NCBI GenBank assembly: GCA_014163555.1
Contig: JACJGO010000009.1
Span: forward strand, 107,691 to 171,690
DNA from: Flavisolibacter longurius
GTDB lineage: Bacteria > Bacteroidota > Bacteroidia > Chitinophagales > Chitinophagaceae
Length of the DNA stretch: 64,000 bases
Direction: 5' to 3'
Numbering within the stretch: the stretch's first letter is position 1; every line of letters begins with the position of its first letter. Under the pieces are notes generated by a model. It was not told where the DNA came from. It saw only the letters and a program-made list of their open reading frames with translations, and did not search any database. Shown here in pieces: positions 53,842 to 63,211 of the stretch. The translations under genes were made by a program, and so were the position numbers.

Positions 53842-53902
53842 AAAGACATTGCTTGCTAACCTCCGGGACTTACCCGTCGTTTAGGCAATGTCTTTTTTTA
53901 TG
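53842..53902 (+). ncRNA. Hairpin RNA with intrinsic terminator upstream of glutamine synthetase (sRNA or attenuator)
   Basis: AAAGACATTGC (53842-53852) pairs perfectly with GCAATGTCTTT (53885-53895), followed by a run of T. The 32-base loop contains an inner hairpin CGGG-ACTTA-CCCG (53864-53876), with AAC and GTT able to extend it. From the promoter above, the product would be about 60 bases. Read-through would reach glnII, so it may work as an attenuator or be a stable small RNA. Confidence 0.55.
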
Positions 53903-53993
53903 CAGATCCCGCTTTGGCGAGGCCGTTGCTGATCGCCATGGAAAATGCCCGGGCTCTATGGAGCAAAAAACAAACAATCAAACCAAAAAAACT

Positions 53994-55046
53994 ATGTCAG
54001 TAGCAAAATTGGAGTACATCTGGCTCGATGGTTACAAGCCGATTCAAAGCCTGCGCAGCAAAACCAAAATTGAAAGAGATTTTTCCGGAGAACTGGAAGA
54101 TTGTCCTATGTGGTGTTTTGACGGATCTTCCACCGAGCAGGCGCCCGGCGGATCATCCGACTGTCTTTTGAAACCGGTTTACATTGTAAAAGATCCCCAG
54201 CGCCGTAACGGTTACCTGGTGATGTGCGAAGTTTTGAACCCGGATGGCACTCCGCATGTGAGCAACGGTCGTGCCCTGATTGAGGACGATGACAATGATT
54301 TTTGGTTTGGATTTGAGCAGGAATATTTCCTTTGGAATCCCGATACGGAAAAGCCTATTGGATTCCCTGAGGGTGGATACCCCGCACCCCAGGGCCCTTA
54401 TTATTGTTCAGTTGGTGCCCGCAATGCTTTTGGCCGCCAGATGGTGGAAGAGCACCTTGACGCCTGTCTGGATGCTGGTTTGAATGTGGAAGGTATCAAT
54501 GCCGAAGTGGCTACTGGTCAGTGGGAGTTCCAGATTTTTGCCAAAGGCGCCAAAGAAGCCGGCGACCAGGTTTGGATTGCCCGTTACCTGCTCGAACGAA
54601 TCGGGGAGAAGTACAACATTGCCATCAACTGGCATTGCAAACCCTTGGGTAATCTCGACTGGAACGGAAGCGGCATGCACGCCAACTTCTCCAATACCCT
54701 CCTGCGCACCTGCGGCAGCCGTACGATCTACGAGCAGGTTTGCGAAGCCTTCCGCCCTGTGGTGAAAGAGCATATTGAGGTGTACGGAGCAGATAACCAC
54801 CTGCGCCTGACCGGCAAGCACGAAACGGCAGCCATCCATGATTTTAAATACGGCGTATCCGACCGCGGCGCTTCCATCCGCATTCCCATTGGAACGGTGG
54901 AGCGTGGCTGGAAAGGCTGGCTGGAAGACCGTCGCCCCAATAGTGCTGCCGATCCGTACAAAGTAGCGGCCCGCATTGTGAAAACTGTGAAATCGGCAGA
55001 AATAGATGTTGTTGTGGAAATGACCGAAGAAGCAAAAGTTGCCTGA
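53994..55046 (+). CDS. glnII: Glutamine synthetase type II (eukaryote-like)
   Basis: A 350-residue GSII, which makes glutamine from glutamate and ammonia with ATP. GSII blocks: MSVAKLEYIWLDG start, MWCFDGSSTEQAPGGSSDC, the metal-site DFWFGFEQEYFLW, NVEGINAEVATGQWEFQI, and NWHCKPLGNLDWNGSGMHANFS with the ATP/glutamate site. The later HLRLTGKHETAAIHDF and GVSDRGASIRIP are also typical. Bacterial GSI is about 470 residues and differs in these motifs. I start at ATG 53994, where homology begins, not at the frame's earlier Mets. The 5' leader carries a hairpin RNA and terminator, suggesting regulation before translation. Confidence 0.95.
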   Translation: MSVAKLEYIWLDGYKPIQSLRSKTKIERDFSGELEDCPMWCFDGSSTEQAPGGSSDCLLKPVYIVKDPQRRNGYLVMCEVLNPDGTPHVSNGRALIEDDDNDFWFGFEQEYFLWNPDTEKPIGFPEGGYPAPQGPYYCSVGARNAFGRQMVEEHLDACLDAGLNVEGINAEVATGQWEFQIFAKGAKEAGDQVWIARYLLERIGEKYNIAINWHCKPLGNLDWNGSGMHANFSNTLLRTCGSRTIYEQVCEAFRPVVKEHIEVYGADNHLRLTGKHETAAIHDFKYGVSDRGASIRIPIGTVERGWKGWLEDRRPNSAADPYKVAARIVKTVKSAEIDVVVEMTEEAKVA

Positions 55047-55073
55047 TCATACCTGTTATTTAAGTTGAATGCA

Positions 55074-55112
55074 AAACGTGTAAAGGGTTGCTACGGCAGC
55101 CCTTTACCGTTT
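55074..55112 (+). terminator. Terminator after glutamine synthetase
   Basis: GTAAAGGGTTGC (55080-55091) pairs with GCAGCCCTTTAC (55096-55107) with one G-U wobble and a 4-base loop. AAACG (55074-55078) and CGTTT (55108-55112) extend the stem around a one-base bulge. The T-run is short. Confidence 0.7.
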
Positions 55113-55249
55113 CAACTACGATCAGGAAAAAGAGACACGAAAGATGTTTTCAGGAAAGTTTGTGATCGAAGTATAGAAATGTGTTTAACGGTTACTAATA
55201 CCCCTCATTCCCCTCTGACCACGCTCTAAAACCTTGCGTGCACAGGCGT

Positions 55250-55639
55250 TTAAAAAGACAGTTCAACTTTGTAAACATCTGTCTCATTCCGCCAGATCTT
55301 GCCCGAATAAAAGCCGCCCGGTTCATCGATGATTTCCATGAGGTGAAAGATTTTGCAGCCTTTGCTCAGCCCTTCAAAAAGCAGGGTAAAATTCACAAAA
55401 CCGTCAGTTGAAACAAACCAGGTCCACTCCGGTGCCATAGCAATGTTGAAAGCTTTGACCAAGGGCACTCTTCTCCCGTCTTCTTCCAACAGAAACGTTG
55501 AATTCCAAATGCGGGCCAGCGTGGGATAAGGGGAATGTAACTGGCAGTGCACGATCGTTGTCCGCTCTTCTTCTGTTTGCAGATACGTCAGGATCTCTTC
55601 GTCGATCTTTACGGCTGTGTTACTATGGGTGGTAGGCAT
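55250..55639 (-). CDS. Small protein of unknown function (129 aa)
   Basis: A 129-residue soluble protein with no signal peptide or membrane segment. I do not recognise a domain. It contains AFNIAMAPEWTWFVSTDGF and GFYSGKIWRNETDVYKVELSF, with a beta-rich, tryptophan-containing pattern. No partner gene is adjacent on the same strand; the neighbouring glnII and the 115-residue gene are on the plus strand. Composition looks normal for coding, and the frame is free of stops over the whole length. Function unknown. Confidence 0.6.
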   Translation of the reverse strand: MPTTHSNTAVKIDEEILTYLQTEEERTTIVHCQLHSPYPTLARIWNSTFLLEEDGRRVPLVKAFNIAMAPEWTWFVSTDGFVNFTLLFEGLSKGCKIFHLMEIIDEPGGFYSGKIWRNETDVYKVELSF

Positions 55640-55911
55640 AGCTTAGGGCTTTAGGTTGCTGGCACCAAAATACCATTTTCCGGGAAGGATTAAAACTACG
55701 GGGAGGATTTCTTTTACAGATGCCCGTATAAGCAGATTCATTCTGGCGTAACCGCCTCCACAGCGTTAAAGGCGATTTGCGTACTCCTGTCTGCTCTGTG
55801 CAAATTGTTGTTCCGTTACATAGTTCAAGATATCGTGGTATTGTATTGCTGATAAAGACCAGGAATTTTTTTAGAAGAGAAGTATAAGAAAAAATAAATA
55901 TATTTCGTATT

Positions 55912-56259
55912 GTGAGGCGATTGGATAAATACATTCATTTCTATATAGGCTGCAATACCAATAAAGGAAAGTTGGTGGGTGTAAAATACAATTGCCTGCT
56001 CATCCAGGATGAAGACAAGCAGGACGTACAGGAATTCGATATAGATGAACTAGGCGCCAGCCTTTTTCTTTATTTGCAGAAACTGGATTCGTTAAGCGAA
56101 GAAGAAAGCAAGGAACTTATTAAAAAAGGGCTTGCTCTTGGCCGTCCGAATGGATATACTTTTTCAAACGAGAGTTTCTTTTATCTGATCACTTTGCATG
56201 TTGATCTTTTTGGACTGATCAATAACGGATATGCCAGGTCGTTTAAGACTGAGACCTGA
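55912..56259 (+). CDS. Small protein of unknown function (115 aa)
   Basis: A 115-residue protein, not recognised. The N-terminus (RRLDKYIHFYIGCNTNKGKLVG) and the pattern VKYNCLLIQDEDKQ look like a small beta-strand-rich fold; the rest is helical (LDSLSEEESKELIKKGLALG). No signal peptide. The start is GTG at 55912, preceded by a near -7 box (TATATTTC) only 4 bases away, so a leaderless start is possible; TTG 55921 is an alternative. No neighbours indicate its role. The 272 bases before it hold no gene that I can see. Confidence 0.55.
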   Translation: MRRLDKYIHFYIGCNTNKGKLVGVKYNCLLIQDEDKQDVQEFDIDELGASLFLYLQKLDSLSEEESKELIKKGLALGRPNGYTFSNESFFYLITLHVDLFGLINNGYARSFKTET

Positions 56260-56353
56260 CATTTTGTTGAAAATTCGGTCTGCTTTTTAACCAAAAAGAA
56301 CAAAATCAATAGAAGGGTATTGAACTATTTGTAAAGCCTTTCCGCTTTCCGTC

Positions 56354-59300
56354 CTAATACACCACCGTTACCGTTCCCTTGTGTTGGAATACCTGGTCGT
56401 TGCAGGTTAGTTCTGCAAGGAACACATAGCTGCCTTCCGGTACCCGTTGTCCCTTGAATTTTCCATCCCAGGCACCATTGTTATCATCCACAGCAAAACG
56501 GGTCCGTTCAAAAATCAATTCGCCCCAGCGGTTATAAATCCGGAAGGATTTTACTTCTTTGATGCCTTCAGCCCGGATCCGGAACCGGTCGTTTTTTCCA
56601 TCGGCATTGGGTGTAAACGACGTTGGGATAAATATGCGGCTGCCACTGCAAAGCAGGTTCACCGATACGGTATCTGTCGCCTCGCAACCGGCACTGTTTT
56701 TCACGGTTAATGTATAGGTCAGTAGCCGGAATGGTTTGGTTTCGGGAGAGGGACAGGCTGTGCAACTCAGGTAATCGGCCGGTGTCCAGTTCCAGGCAAC
56801 AACATCGCTGCTGGCCGTTGGTTGTAATCTGCCTGCTGTACCAGCCAGCACCTCCAAAGCGGGACCGGCATCTACGGTAGGTAAAGGCAGCACCGTTACA
56901 TTAACTGTTGCCGTATCACTAAAACAGTTAAAGGCATCTTTGCCAATAACGGTGTACTGTGTGTTTATCGTGGGCAGTGCTACCGGATTGTTGACGGATG
57001 TGCTGCTCAGGCCAGATGTATTGTCAATCCATTGATAGGAAGAGGCACCCGAAGCTATAAGTGTAACGGTACCGCCTGCACAAACCTGAGCCGCTGGCGC
57101 CAGTTGTACCGCGATGGGCTGGACGACTTTCAGCAAAATTGACTCCGTGTTACTACAGCCCTTGTCGGTTGTGGCAGTGACGGAATACCGGATATCCTGT
57201 TGCGGAGCAGCCAACACCGTATTACCGGTTGTGGCGCTAAGGCCCGTTGCCGGCGACCATTGGTAGCTTGTACCTCCCGTAGCTGATAAAGTAAAGGCCG
57301 ATCCTCTGCACACCAGCGCTTCCTGCGATAAAAGGATAGTAACCGGCTTGGCATTTACCGTCAGCGTTTTTAAAACCGTATCCTTACACCCGTTGTTGTC
57401 TACCACCAGTTTGATAGGGTAGGTACCCGTTTGGTTGTAGATTTTTGCCGAAGGATTTTGTCCATTGAATGTGGTACCGTCGGGGAAAAGCCAGGTCCAC
57501 TGCGGCTGGCCGGGCAGGAGGGTAGCACCGCGGAATTGTACACTGCCTTCCTGGCAAATTTCATCCGGACCGTTGATAGCAGCGCCGAGGCCTTCGTAGG
57601 CATCAATAATTTTTGTAACCTCTTTGCGGCACCCCGTATTGCTTTCTACCCGTAAACGAACCGTGTACTTTCCGGGTTTGGTATATGAAAAATCTGCTTT
57701 TTCCCGGTTGGACGTATCGGCAGCGATGCCCGTACCAAAATCCCAGTGATAGGTGAGTTTTGTTTGTGCCGATGTACCGCTGATGGCAGGTTCAAATGTC
57801 ACCGATTTGGGCGTGCACAAATAGGAGGGAATATCCTTTATGCCGGCTTCCATTGCATCGATAATGATTTTATCACCCATAGGGACAGATGCCGTACAGC
57901 CATTGGCATCGCTGACGATAAGTTTTGGCTGATAACTGCCCGCCGTCCCGTAAAGATGCGGAATGGTGTTAGTTGTTGCCTGGGAGATGGTGCCGTCACC
58001 AAAATCCCACCAGTATTTTTCAGTGCCTTGTCCTGAAGCGTTAAACGTAACGGTTTGAGCGGTGCAGCCGCTGTAGCGGTCAGCGGCAAAGCTGGCTGTT
58101 GGAGCTTTGATGAAAACCGAATCCAGCGTCAAGTACACGGTACCGTTATCACTGTATGTTTTCACTGTTATAAAATATTTCCCCGGTTTGGTATAGAGGT
58201 GGCTTGGATTAAAGTTTTGCGAAGTGGTACCATCGCCAAAATCCCATTCAATCCGGTTGATGTTATACGATGTATTAGTGAACTGTACCCGTACCGGCGG
58301 GCATTGCGAAGCGGTAATGCTTGCTGCATTGAATGTAAAAGCAGCATTGACATATTTTACTGTAACCGTAACCGTAGCGGTATCGGCACAGCCTCTAATG
58401 GTATTAGCCGCCACCAGTTTTACAGTATAAACCCCTGGCTGTGCATACAATTTCGAAACATCGTCGCTGCTGGATTCTGTGCCATCACTAAATATCCATT
58501 TGTATTGGGTATTATATGGTTCTGAGCTAATGGACGTATTTTGAAACGAGACCGTGGTGCCCGGTGAAATGGTCGTTGCGGAAGCGGTGATAGATGCCTT
58601 TAATGCATTGTTCTGTGCATCGACATAAGCCTGATAGGTAGCACTGCAACCATCTGCATCGGTTGTTTTTAAGGTAACCCAATAGGCCCCTGGCCAGAAA
58701 TAAGTATGGCTAACTTCATTATTATTGGAATAAACTGCTGACTGGCCATCCCCAAAATTCCATTCCCAGCGGCGGATGGCAACGCCATTCTGCGCAACAG
58801 ATTGGTCTTTGAAAAAAACAACATTTCCTGATTGACATGGTTTTTTTACCTGAATAAATGAAGGAATTGGCCCTTTTATTTTTAAGGGTATCCAATTGGT
58901 CGTGTCTCTGCAGCCGAAATGAGCCGATGTTACTACCGTACGCAACCCCTCTTTGCCGGGTGTGAAATCCCATAATGTTACAGAAAACGGTATCTGCGAC
59001 AGGTCCCCGGCAGAAGCGCCGCCCGGAGCCCAACTGCCATCACGGTGGTGCCAGTCGGTAGTACCGTAGCCATAATACCAGTTGTATGGATTGGGGTTTT
59101 TTTCCAGGTTGGAAATGGTCAGCGTTAAATAATCATCCTTGCTGCAGACGACGGATTTATCGGCCGTTAACACCGGTGATTGTTTCAGCAATACCGAAAC
59201 GTAAACAGAATCTTTTACGGTGCATTGGCCGTTGGTGGTGGAAAGCACAACCTTGTAGGAGCCGGTTTTGGTATATATATGCTTGACTTCCCGCTGATCG

Positions 59301-61264
59301 GTAAGTAAGGATTGTGACGTGCCGTCACCAAAATCCCAGTGCCAGGTTTCGGCCTGTCGGCTGGTTTGTTGCAATGTCACTTCGCCCCTTGTGCTTTCGC
59401 AGGTATTGGCAAAGCCGGCAATTTTTGGAAAAGGCGGTGAAACCTTTACATACGCTTTTTTAATGATCGTATCGGCACAGATCATGTCGGTTGCAATGAG
59501 CCCAATATCGTATACACCCGCTTCCTGAAACTGGTGTGTAAAGGAGTGGTATTGACCAGTATGGGCTTGAAAATAGCCTTGTCCAAGATCCCATTGGTAA
59601 TAAACCGTTCCACCAGATTTGTTGGTGATGGTTACCGGCGTATTGCCGCAAATATCCGTTTGCGAAATTTCAAAATCGGCTTTTACCTTATTGCGGATCA
59701 CTACACTGTAATACATGTTTGTGGTGCCGCTGCAGCCGCTGGTTGTGGTATAATGCAGCGCTACCCTGTAATTGCCCGCATTGGTAAATGTATGTGAAGG
59801 TTCAGGATCTGTCGACGTGCCGCCATCGCCAAAATCCCAGCGGTAGGTAGCAATTGGGTGCGAACTGTTCACTTGGAACGTAAAGGTGCCGGGGCCGCAG
59901 GATACAACTTCACCAGAACCGGCCTGCTGGGGCGATGTTATAACAACGGAAGGTTTATAAAGATAGATCGCCTGGCCGTACGCAGTTTTACATCCATCCG
60001 CATTTTCTACTTCAAGATGTACCCAAAATCCATTGTCATAACTGTACAATTGCGAGGGCGCCTGCAAGGTGGAGGTTGTGTTGTAATTTCCAAATTGCCA
60101 GTTCCATTTTACAGCGCCGGCCGTAGTGTCTTTAAATTTTACTGTCACCGGTGTACCACAGTCGTGCTCGGGTTCAGCAATAAATCCTTTGATCACCGGC
60201 GGGGCTTTTACATCAATGGTTTTTGTAACAGCGTCAGTGCAATCACCAAACCGGTTGGTCAGCTTTACCGTATGCGTACCCGTTGTATAAAAGGATGTGT
60301 ACAGCGAACTGGTGTAGGCATAGGCCGGTACGCCGTCCACCTCCCATGTTGTGCTGGCGGGAACTGGTGTACTGGTGTTTTTGAACTCATAGCCTGCGCC
60401 CTGGCAGATGGGTAAGGGCACAATAAAATCACTGGTAAAATTGGCTACGTTTAAGTAGTTGGTGGCGGTCACGCTATTGGTACAGCCTTCATCGCTGTTG
60501 ACCGTAAGTTTCACTGTATACGTGCCTCGTTTGTTAAACGCATGTTGCGGGTCTTTTTCTGTTGAGGTTTTGCCATCGCCAAATTCCCATAGGTAGCTTA
60601 GAGTTCCTGGGCCTTTGCTTTCATTGGTTAGTTGAACCGCATCGGTTTCCCGGCACAGCACCTGTTTTTGGGCTAAAAAATTGGCTTCCAGGGAAGGTTT
60701 GACATCAATCACATTGGCTTTGGTAAACGTTTCATAACAGCCATGGCTATTCGAAACCGTTACGGAAACGGTTGGCTTTTGCTCTACTGTAAAGGTATGT
60801 TGAATAAGTGCCGCCGTGCTTTTGTCAGTCGAACCATCACCGAAATCCCAGTCATAGCTCATTATCGTACCATCGCCTGCCGTTGCATTGGCCGTAAAGC
60901 TTACGGGCAGCGGGGCACAGCCTTTTTGCAGCGAAGCCGTAAAATCAATGGTTGGTTTTTTATACACCGTAATCACGGTTGTTTTTGTAGTGCTTTGGCT
61001 GCCGTCTTTTATGGTGAGGGTAACATTGTAGCTTTTTTCCTCAGTGAAAATGGCTCCAGGGTTTTTAAGGGTGGAAGAATTTCCGTTTCCAAAATCCCAA
61101 TGATAGCTGGCACTGGCCGATGCGCCGGTGGTGGTATTGGAGAATTGCACCAGCAGGGGCGAACAACCACCAGTCTTGTCAGCAGTAAAATTGGCCGTCA
61201 ACTGCGCCTGGGCATGAAGGCAAAAAACCTGGAAGAAAAAGAGGACCGGGATAAGTTTTTTCAT
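56354..61264 (-). CDS. Giant PKD-repeat surface protein with type IX secretion (type B) C-terminus
   Basis: A 1636-residue secreted protein. A signal peptide (LHAQA) is followed by about fifteen PKD-like beta-sandwich repeats, marked by WDFGDG, WEFGDG or WNFGDG cores, such as YDWDFGDGSTDKS and YRWDFGDGGTSTD. Two Ig-like repeats with VCRGS and VCAGG follow. The C-terminus is the gliding-motility-associated domain: FIPTSFTPNADGKNDRFRI, FRIYNRWGELIF, WDGKFKGQRVPEGSYVF, which directs export by the type IX system and attachment to the surface. It is a likely adhesin or matrix protein. The repeats are similar enough to recombine. It is a single unit with its own TAnnTTTG box upstream. Confidence 0.93.
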   Translation of the reverse strand: MKKLIPVLFFFQVFCLHAQAQLTANFTADKTGGCSPLLVQFSNTTTGASASASYHWDFGNGNSSTLKNPGAIFTEEKSYNVTLTIKDGSQSTTKTTVITVYKKPTIDFTASLQKGCAPLPVSFTANATAGDGTIMSYDWDFGDGSTDKSTAALIQHTFTVEQKPTVSVTVSNSHGCYETFTKANVIDVKPSLEANFLAQKQVLCRETDAVQLTNESKGPGTLSYLWEFGDGKTSTEKDPQHAFNKRGTYTVKLTVNSDEGCTNSVTATNYLNVANFTSDFIVPLPICQGAGYEFKNTSTPVPASTTWEVDGVPAYAYTSSLYTSFYTTGTHTVKLTNRFGDCTDAVTKTIDVKAPPVIKGFIAEPEHDCGTPVTVKFKDTTAGAVKWNWQFGNYNTTSTLQAPSQLYSYDNGFWVHLEVENADGCKTAYGQAIYLYKPSVVITSPQQAGSGEVVSCGPGTFTFQVNSSHPIATYRWDFGDGGTSTDPEPSHTFTNAGNYRVALHYTTTSGCSGTTNMYYSVVIRNKVKADFEISQTDICGNTPVTITNKSGGTVYYQWDLGQGYFQAHTGQYHSFTHQFQEAGVYDIGLIATDMICADTIIKKAYVKVSPPFPKIAGFANTCESTRGEVTLQQTSRQAETWHWDFGDGTSQSLLTDQREVKHIYTKTGSYKVVLSTTNGQCTVKDSVYVSVLLKQSPVLTADKSVVCSKDDYLTLTISNLEKNPNPYNWYYGYGTTDWHHRDGSWAPGGASAGDLSQIPFSVTLWDFTPGKEGLRTVVTSAHFGCRDTTNWIPLKIKGPIPSFIQVKKPCQSGNVVFFKDQSVAQNGVAIRRWEWNFGDGQSAVYSNNNEVSHTYFWPGAYWVTLKTTDADGCSATYQAYVDAQNNALKASITASATTISPGTTVSFQNTSISSEPYNTQYKWIFSDGTESSSDDVSKLYAQPGVYTVKLVAANTIRGCADTATVTVTVKYVNAAFTFNAASITASQCPPVRVQFTNTSYNINRIEWDFGDGTTSQNFNPSHLYTKPGKYFITVKTYSDNGTVYLTLDSVFIKAPTASFAADRYSGCTAQTVTFNASGQGTEKYWWDFGDGTISQATTNTIPHLYGTAGSYQPKLIVSDANGCTASVPMGDKIIIDAMEAGIKDIPSYLCTPKSVTFEPAISGTSAQTKLTYHWDFGTGIAADTSNREKADFSYTKPGKYTVRLRVESNTGCRKEVTKIIDAYEGLGAAINGPDEICQEGSVQFRGATLLPGQPQWTWLFPDGTTFNGQNPSAKIYNQTGTYPIKLVVDNNGCKDTVLKTLTVNAKPVTILLSQEALVCRGSAFTLSATGGTSYQWSPATGLSATTGNTVLAAPQQDIRYSVTATTDKGCSNTESILLKVVQPIAVQLAPAAQVCAGGTVTLIASGASSYQWIDNTSGLSSTSVNNPVALPTINTQYTVIGKDAFNCFSDTATVNVTVLPLPTVDAGPALEVLAGTAGRLQPTASSDVVAWNWTPADYLSCTACPSPETKPFRLLTYTLTVKNSAGCEATDTVSVNLLCSGSRIFIPTSFTPNADGKNDRFRIRAEGIKEVKSFRIYNRWGELIFERTRFAVDDNNGAWDGKFKGQRVPEGSYVFLAELTCNDQVFQHKGTVTVVY

Positions 61265-61621
61265 GAAAGCAGTTGTCTTGATTGGGTGCGATGATTCCTT
61301 TTGAATCCGAGTAGGGCCAAAAATAATTTTTCTTTTTGGACTTCCATAATGATGACGCCGAAAGCAGGAAAGGATAAGAAAATAAGGCGGGAAGACTGGT
61401 TTGCCAGAGCTGTGAGAAACATTGCTCCTGGAAAGAAAAATAATTGGTATTCAGATATATTCCATTCGGAAAGGGCCTTTCCGAAGACAGGGTTGGTTAA
61501 GATAGGTTAATGAATGCCAATGGTTTTCCTGCCGCCTCGAATAAAGGCAAAGGATTTGCAGTACCGATATCCTGTCTCAATTTTGAAATAACAGATTATT
61601 GCTAATAGCAAAGGAAAGCGC
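61265..61621. other. 357-base divergent gap with minus-strand promoter box
   Basis: No gene is convincing; an open frame at 61301-61510 has no family features. The minus strand has TATTTTTG at 61318-61325 (a full TAnnTTTG match), 53 bases upstream of the PKD gene ATG at 61264. The plus-strand side toward selO has no clear box. Confidence 0.45.
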
Positions 61622-63181
61622 ATGAAGCAATCCCTTCACACAGTTCAGTTCCGGAATGATTTCGTCAACAATTTTCCCGGCGACGACAGCGGTAACCGGC
61701 AACCGCGACAAACACCGGGTGTTTTTTGGAGCAAAGCGGAACCGACACCTGTGCCCGAAGTAAAACTTTTGGGTTGGAGCGAAAGCCTGGCGGAGCGACT
61801 GGCACTCGCTTACCCAACAAAAGAAGATGTTGAAATACTGGGCGGCAACCTTGTTACTGGAACCATGCATCCCTATGCGGCTTGTTATGCCGGGCACCAG
61901 TTTGGAAACTGGGCAGGGCAACTGGGCGATGGAAGAGCCATCACCCTTGGCGAGATGGTGACGGGAAAAGGGGAGAAGTGGGAACTACAACTGAAAGGTG
62001 CTGGCCCTACAGCCTATAGCCGCCGTGCCGATGGACGGGCCGTGTTGCGGTCCTCGGTTCGCGAATACCTGATGAGTGAAGCCATGCATTATTTGGGTGT
62101 TCCCACCACGAGAGCCTTAAGCCTGGTGAGCACGGCAGAGCCGGTATTGCGTGACATGTTCTACGACGGCCATCCTGCCTATGAACCGGGAGCGATTGTT
62201 ATGCGGGTGGCGCCAACGTTTTTGCGCTTTGGCAATTTCGAAATGCCTTCAGCCCGTGGCGAACTGGAGAACCTGCGCAAGTTGGTGGATTGGACCATCT
62301 CCAATTATTTTCCGCATATTGGCGGAGAAGACAAAATTTTGACCTGGTATAAAGAGGTCGTAGACCGCACGGCCGCCCTGATGGTGGAATGGCTGCGGGT
62401 TGGTTTTGTGCATGGGGTAATGAATACCGACAACATGTCAATCCTGGGGCTGACCATCGACTACGGGCCTTATTCTTTTGTTGACCAATACGACCCGCTT
62501 TTTACGCCCAACACAACGGATCTACCTGGGCGGAGATATGCTTTTGGCCGGCAGGCTTCGGTTGCCAAGTGGAACCTGGGTTGCCTGGGCGGTGCCTTAG
62601 CGCCATTGTTTGCCGATACGGAAGAATTGGTAAAGATCATCGACACCTATGACGATTTTTTCTGGAACCGGTATTACACGATGATCGGGAATAAAATTGG
62701 CCTGGACGATTTGCAGGCCAATGATGCAGGCTTGCTGAATGAACTGGAAAAAACACTGCGGTTGTTACAACCCGATATGACCATTTTTTATCAATCCCTG
62801 ATGACGCTTCCGGCGGGGCAAAATGATAAAGAGAAACTGGTTGATCACTTTAGCGGAAGCTTTTACATAGATCCGGGAGCTAACGAAGCAGAAGCCCTGC
62901 AACAATGGGTGAATTTCTACCAGCAACGGATGGCGACCAACACGATCAGCCACGAAGCATCGCTGGAAAAAATGCAAAAAGCCAACCCGCGGTTTATCCT
63001 GCGCAACTACCTGCTGCACCAAGCGATTGAAGAATTGCAGAATGGAAATGATGCCACCTTTCGCAGGTTGGAAAAAGCGATTCAGCAGCCTTATGCTGAA
63101 GTTTTTCCTGAGTTTTTCGGGAAGCGACCGGATTGGGCGAATCAAAAAGCAGGCTGCTCCATGCTTAGCTGCAGTTCATAA
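61622..63181 (+). CDS. selO: SelO-family protein adenylyltransferase (YdiU/UPF0061)
   Basis: A 519-residue pseudokinase-fold enzyme that transfers AMP from ATP to protein Ser/Thr/Tyr residues and responds to redox state. The family blocks are present: YAACYAGHQFGNWAGQLGDG, ELQLKGAGPTAYSRRADGRA, VLRSSVREYLMSEAMHYLG and VNTDNMSILGLTIDYGPYSF-like. The C-terminal CSMLSCSS keeps the Cys that replaces the selenocysteine of animal SelO. Length is close to the E. coli homologue (478). The Nudix gene follows 30 bases later. Confidence 0.92.
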   Translation: MKQSLHTVQFRNDFVNNFPGDDSGNRQPRQTPGVFWSKAEPTPVPEVKLLGWSESLAERLALAYPTKEDVEILGGNLVTGTMHPYAACYAGHQFGNWAGQLGDGRAITLGEMVTGKGEKWELQLKGAGPTAYSRRADGRAVLRSSVREYLMSEAMHYLGVPTTRALSLVSTAEPVLRDMFYDGHPAYEPGAIVMRVAPTFLRFGNFEMPSARGELENLRKLVDWTISNYFPHIGGEDKILTWYKEVVDRTAALMVEWLRVGFVHGVMNTDNMSILGLTIDYGPYSFVDQYDPLFTPNTTDLPGRRYAFGRQASVAKWNLGCLGGALAPLFADTEELVKIIDTYDDFFWNRYYTMIGNKIGLDDLQANDAGLLNELEKTLRLLQPDMTIFYQSLMTLPAGQNDKEKLVDHFSGSFYIDPGANEAEALQQWVNFYQQRMATNTISHEASLEKMQKANPRFILRNYLLHQAIEELQNGNDATFRRLEKAIQQPYAEVFPEFFGKRPDWANQKAGCSMLSCSS

Positions 63182-63211
63182 AAAGAGATTTAAAAATTAC
63201 AAACGACGAAG

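Larger units (their letters stand above)
53591..53993 (+). other. 403-base region upstream of glutamine synthetase
   Basis: The region runs from the end of GH3 to the glnII ATG and holds the GH3 terminator (53610-53645), an AT-rich stretch, a promoter, a structured short RNA with terminator (53842-53902), and more leader structure: TGGCGA (53915-53920) pairs with TCGCCA (53933-53938), and GCCCGGGC (53947-53954) is palindromic. No gene is seen in it. Confidence 0.6.

Noticed and set aside
53842..53902. Known glutamine riboswitch (glnA type)
   Set aside because: The layout, a single hairpin with terminator, does not show the expected conserved core that I know.
61301..61510. 69-codon open frame next to the PKD gene
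   Set aside because: Composition and lack of features do not support a gene.
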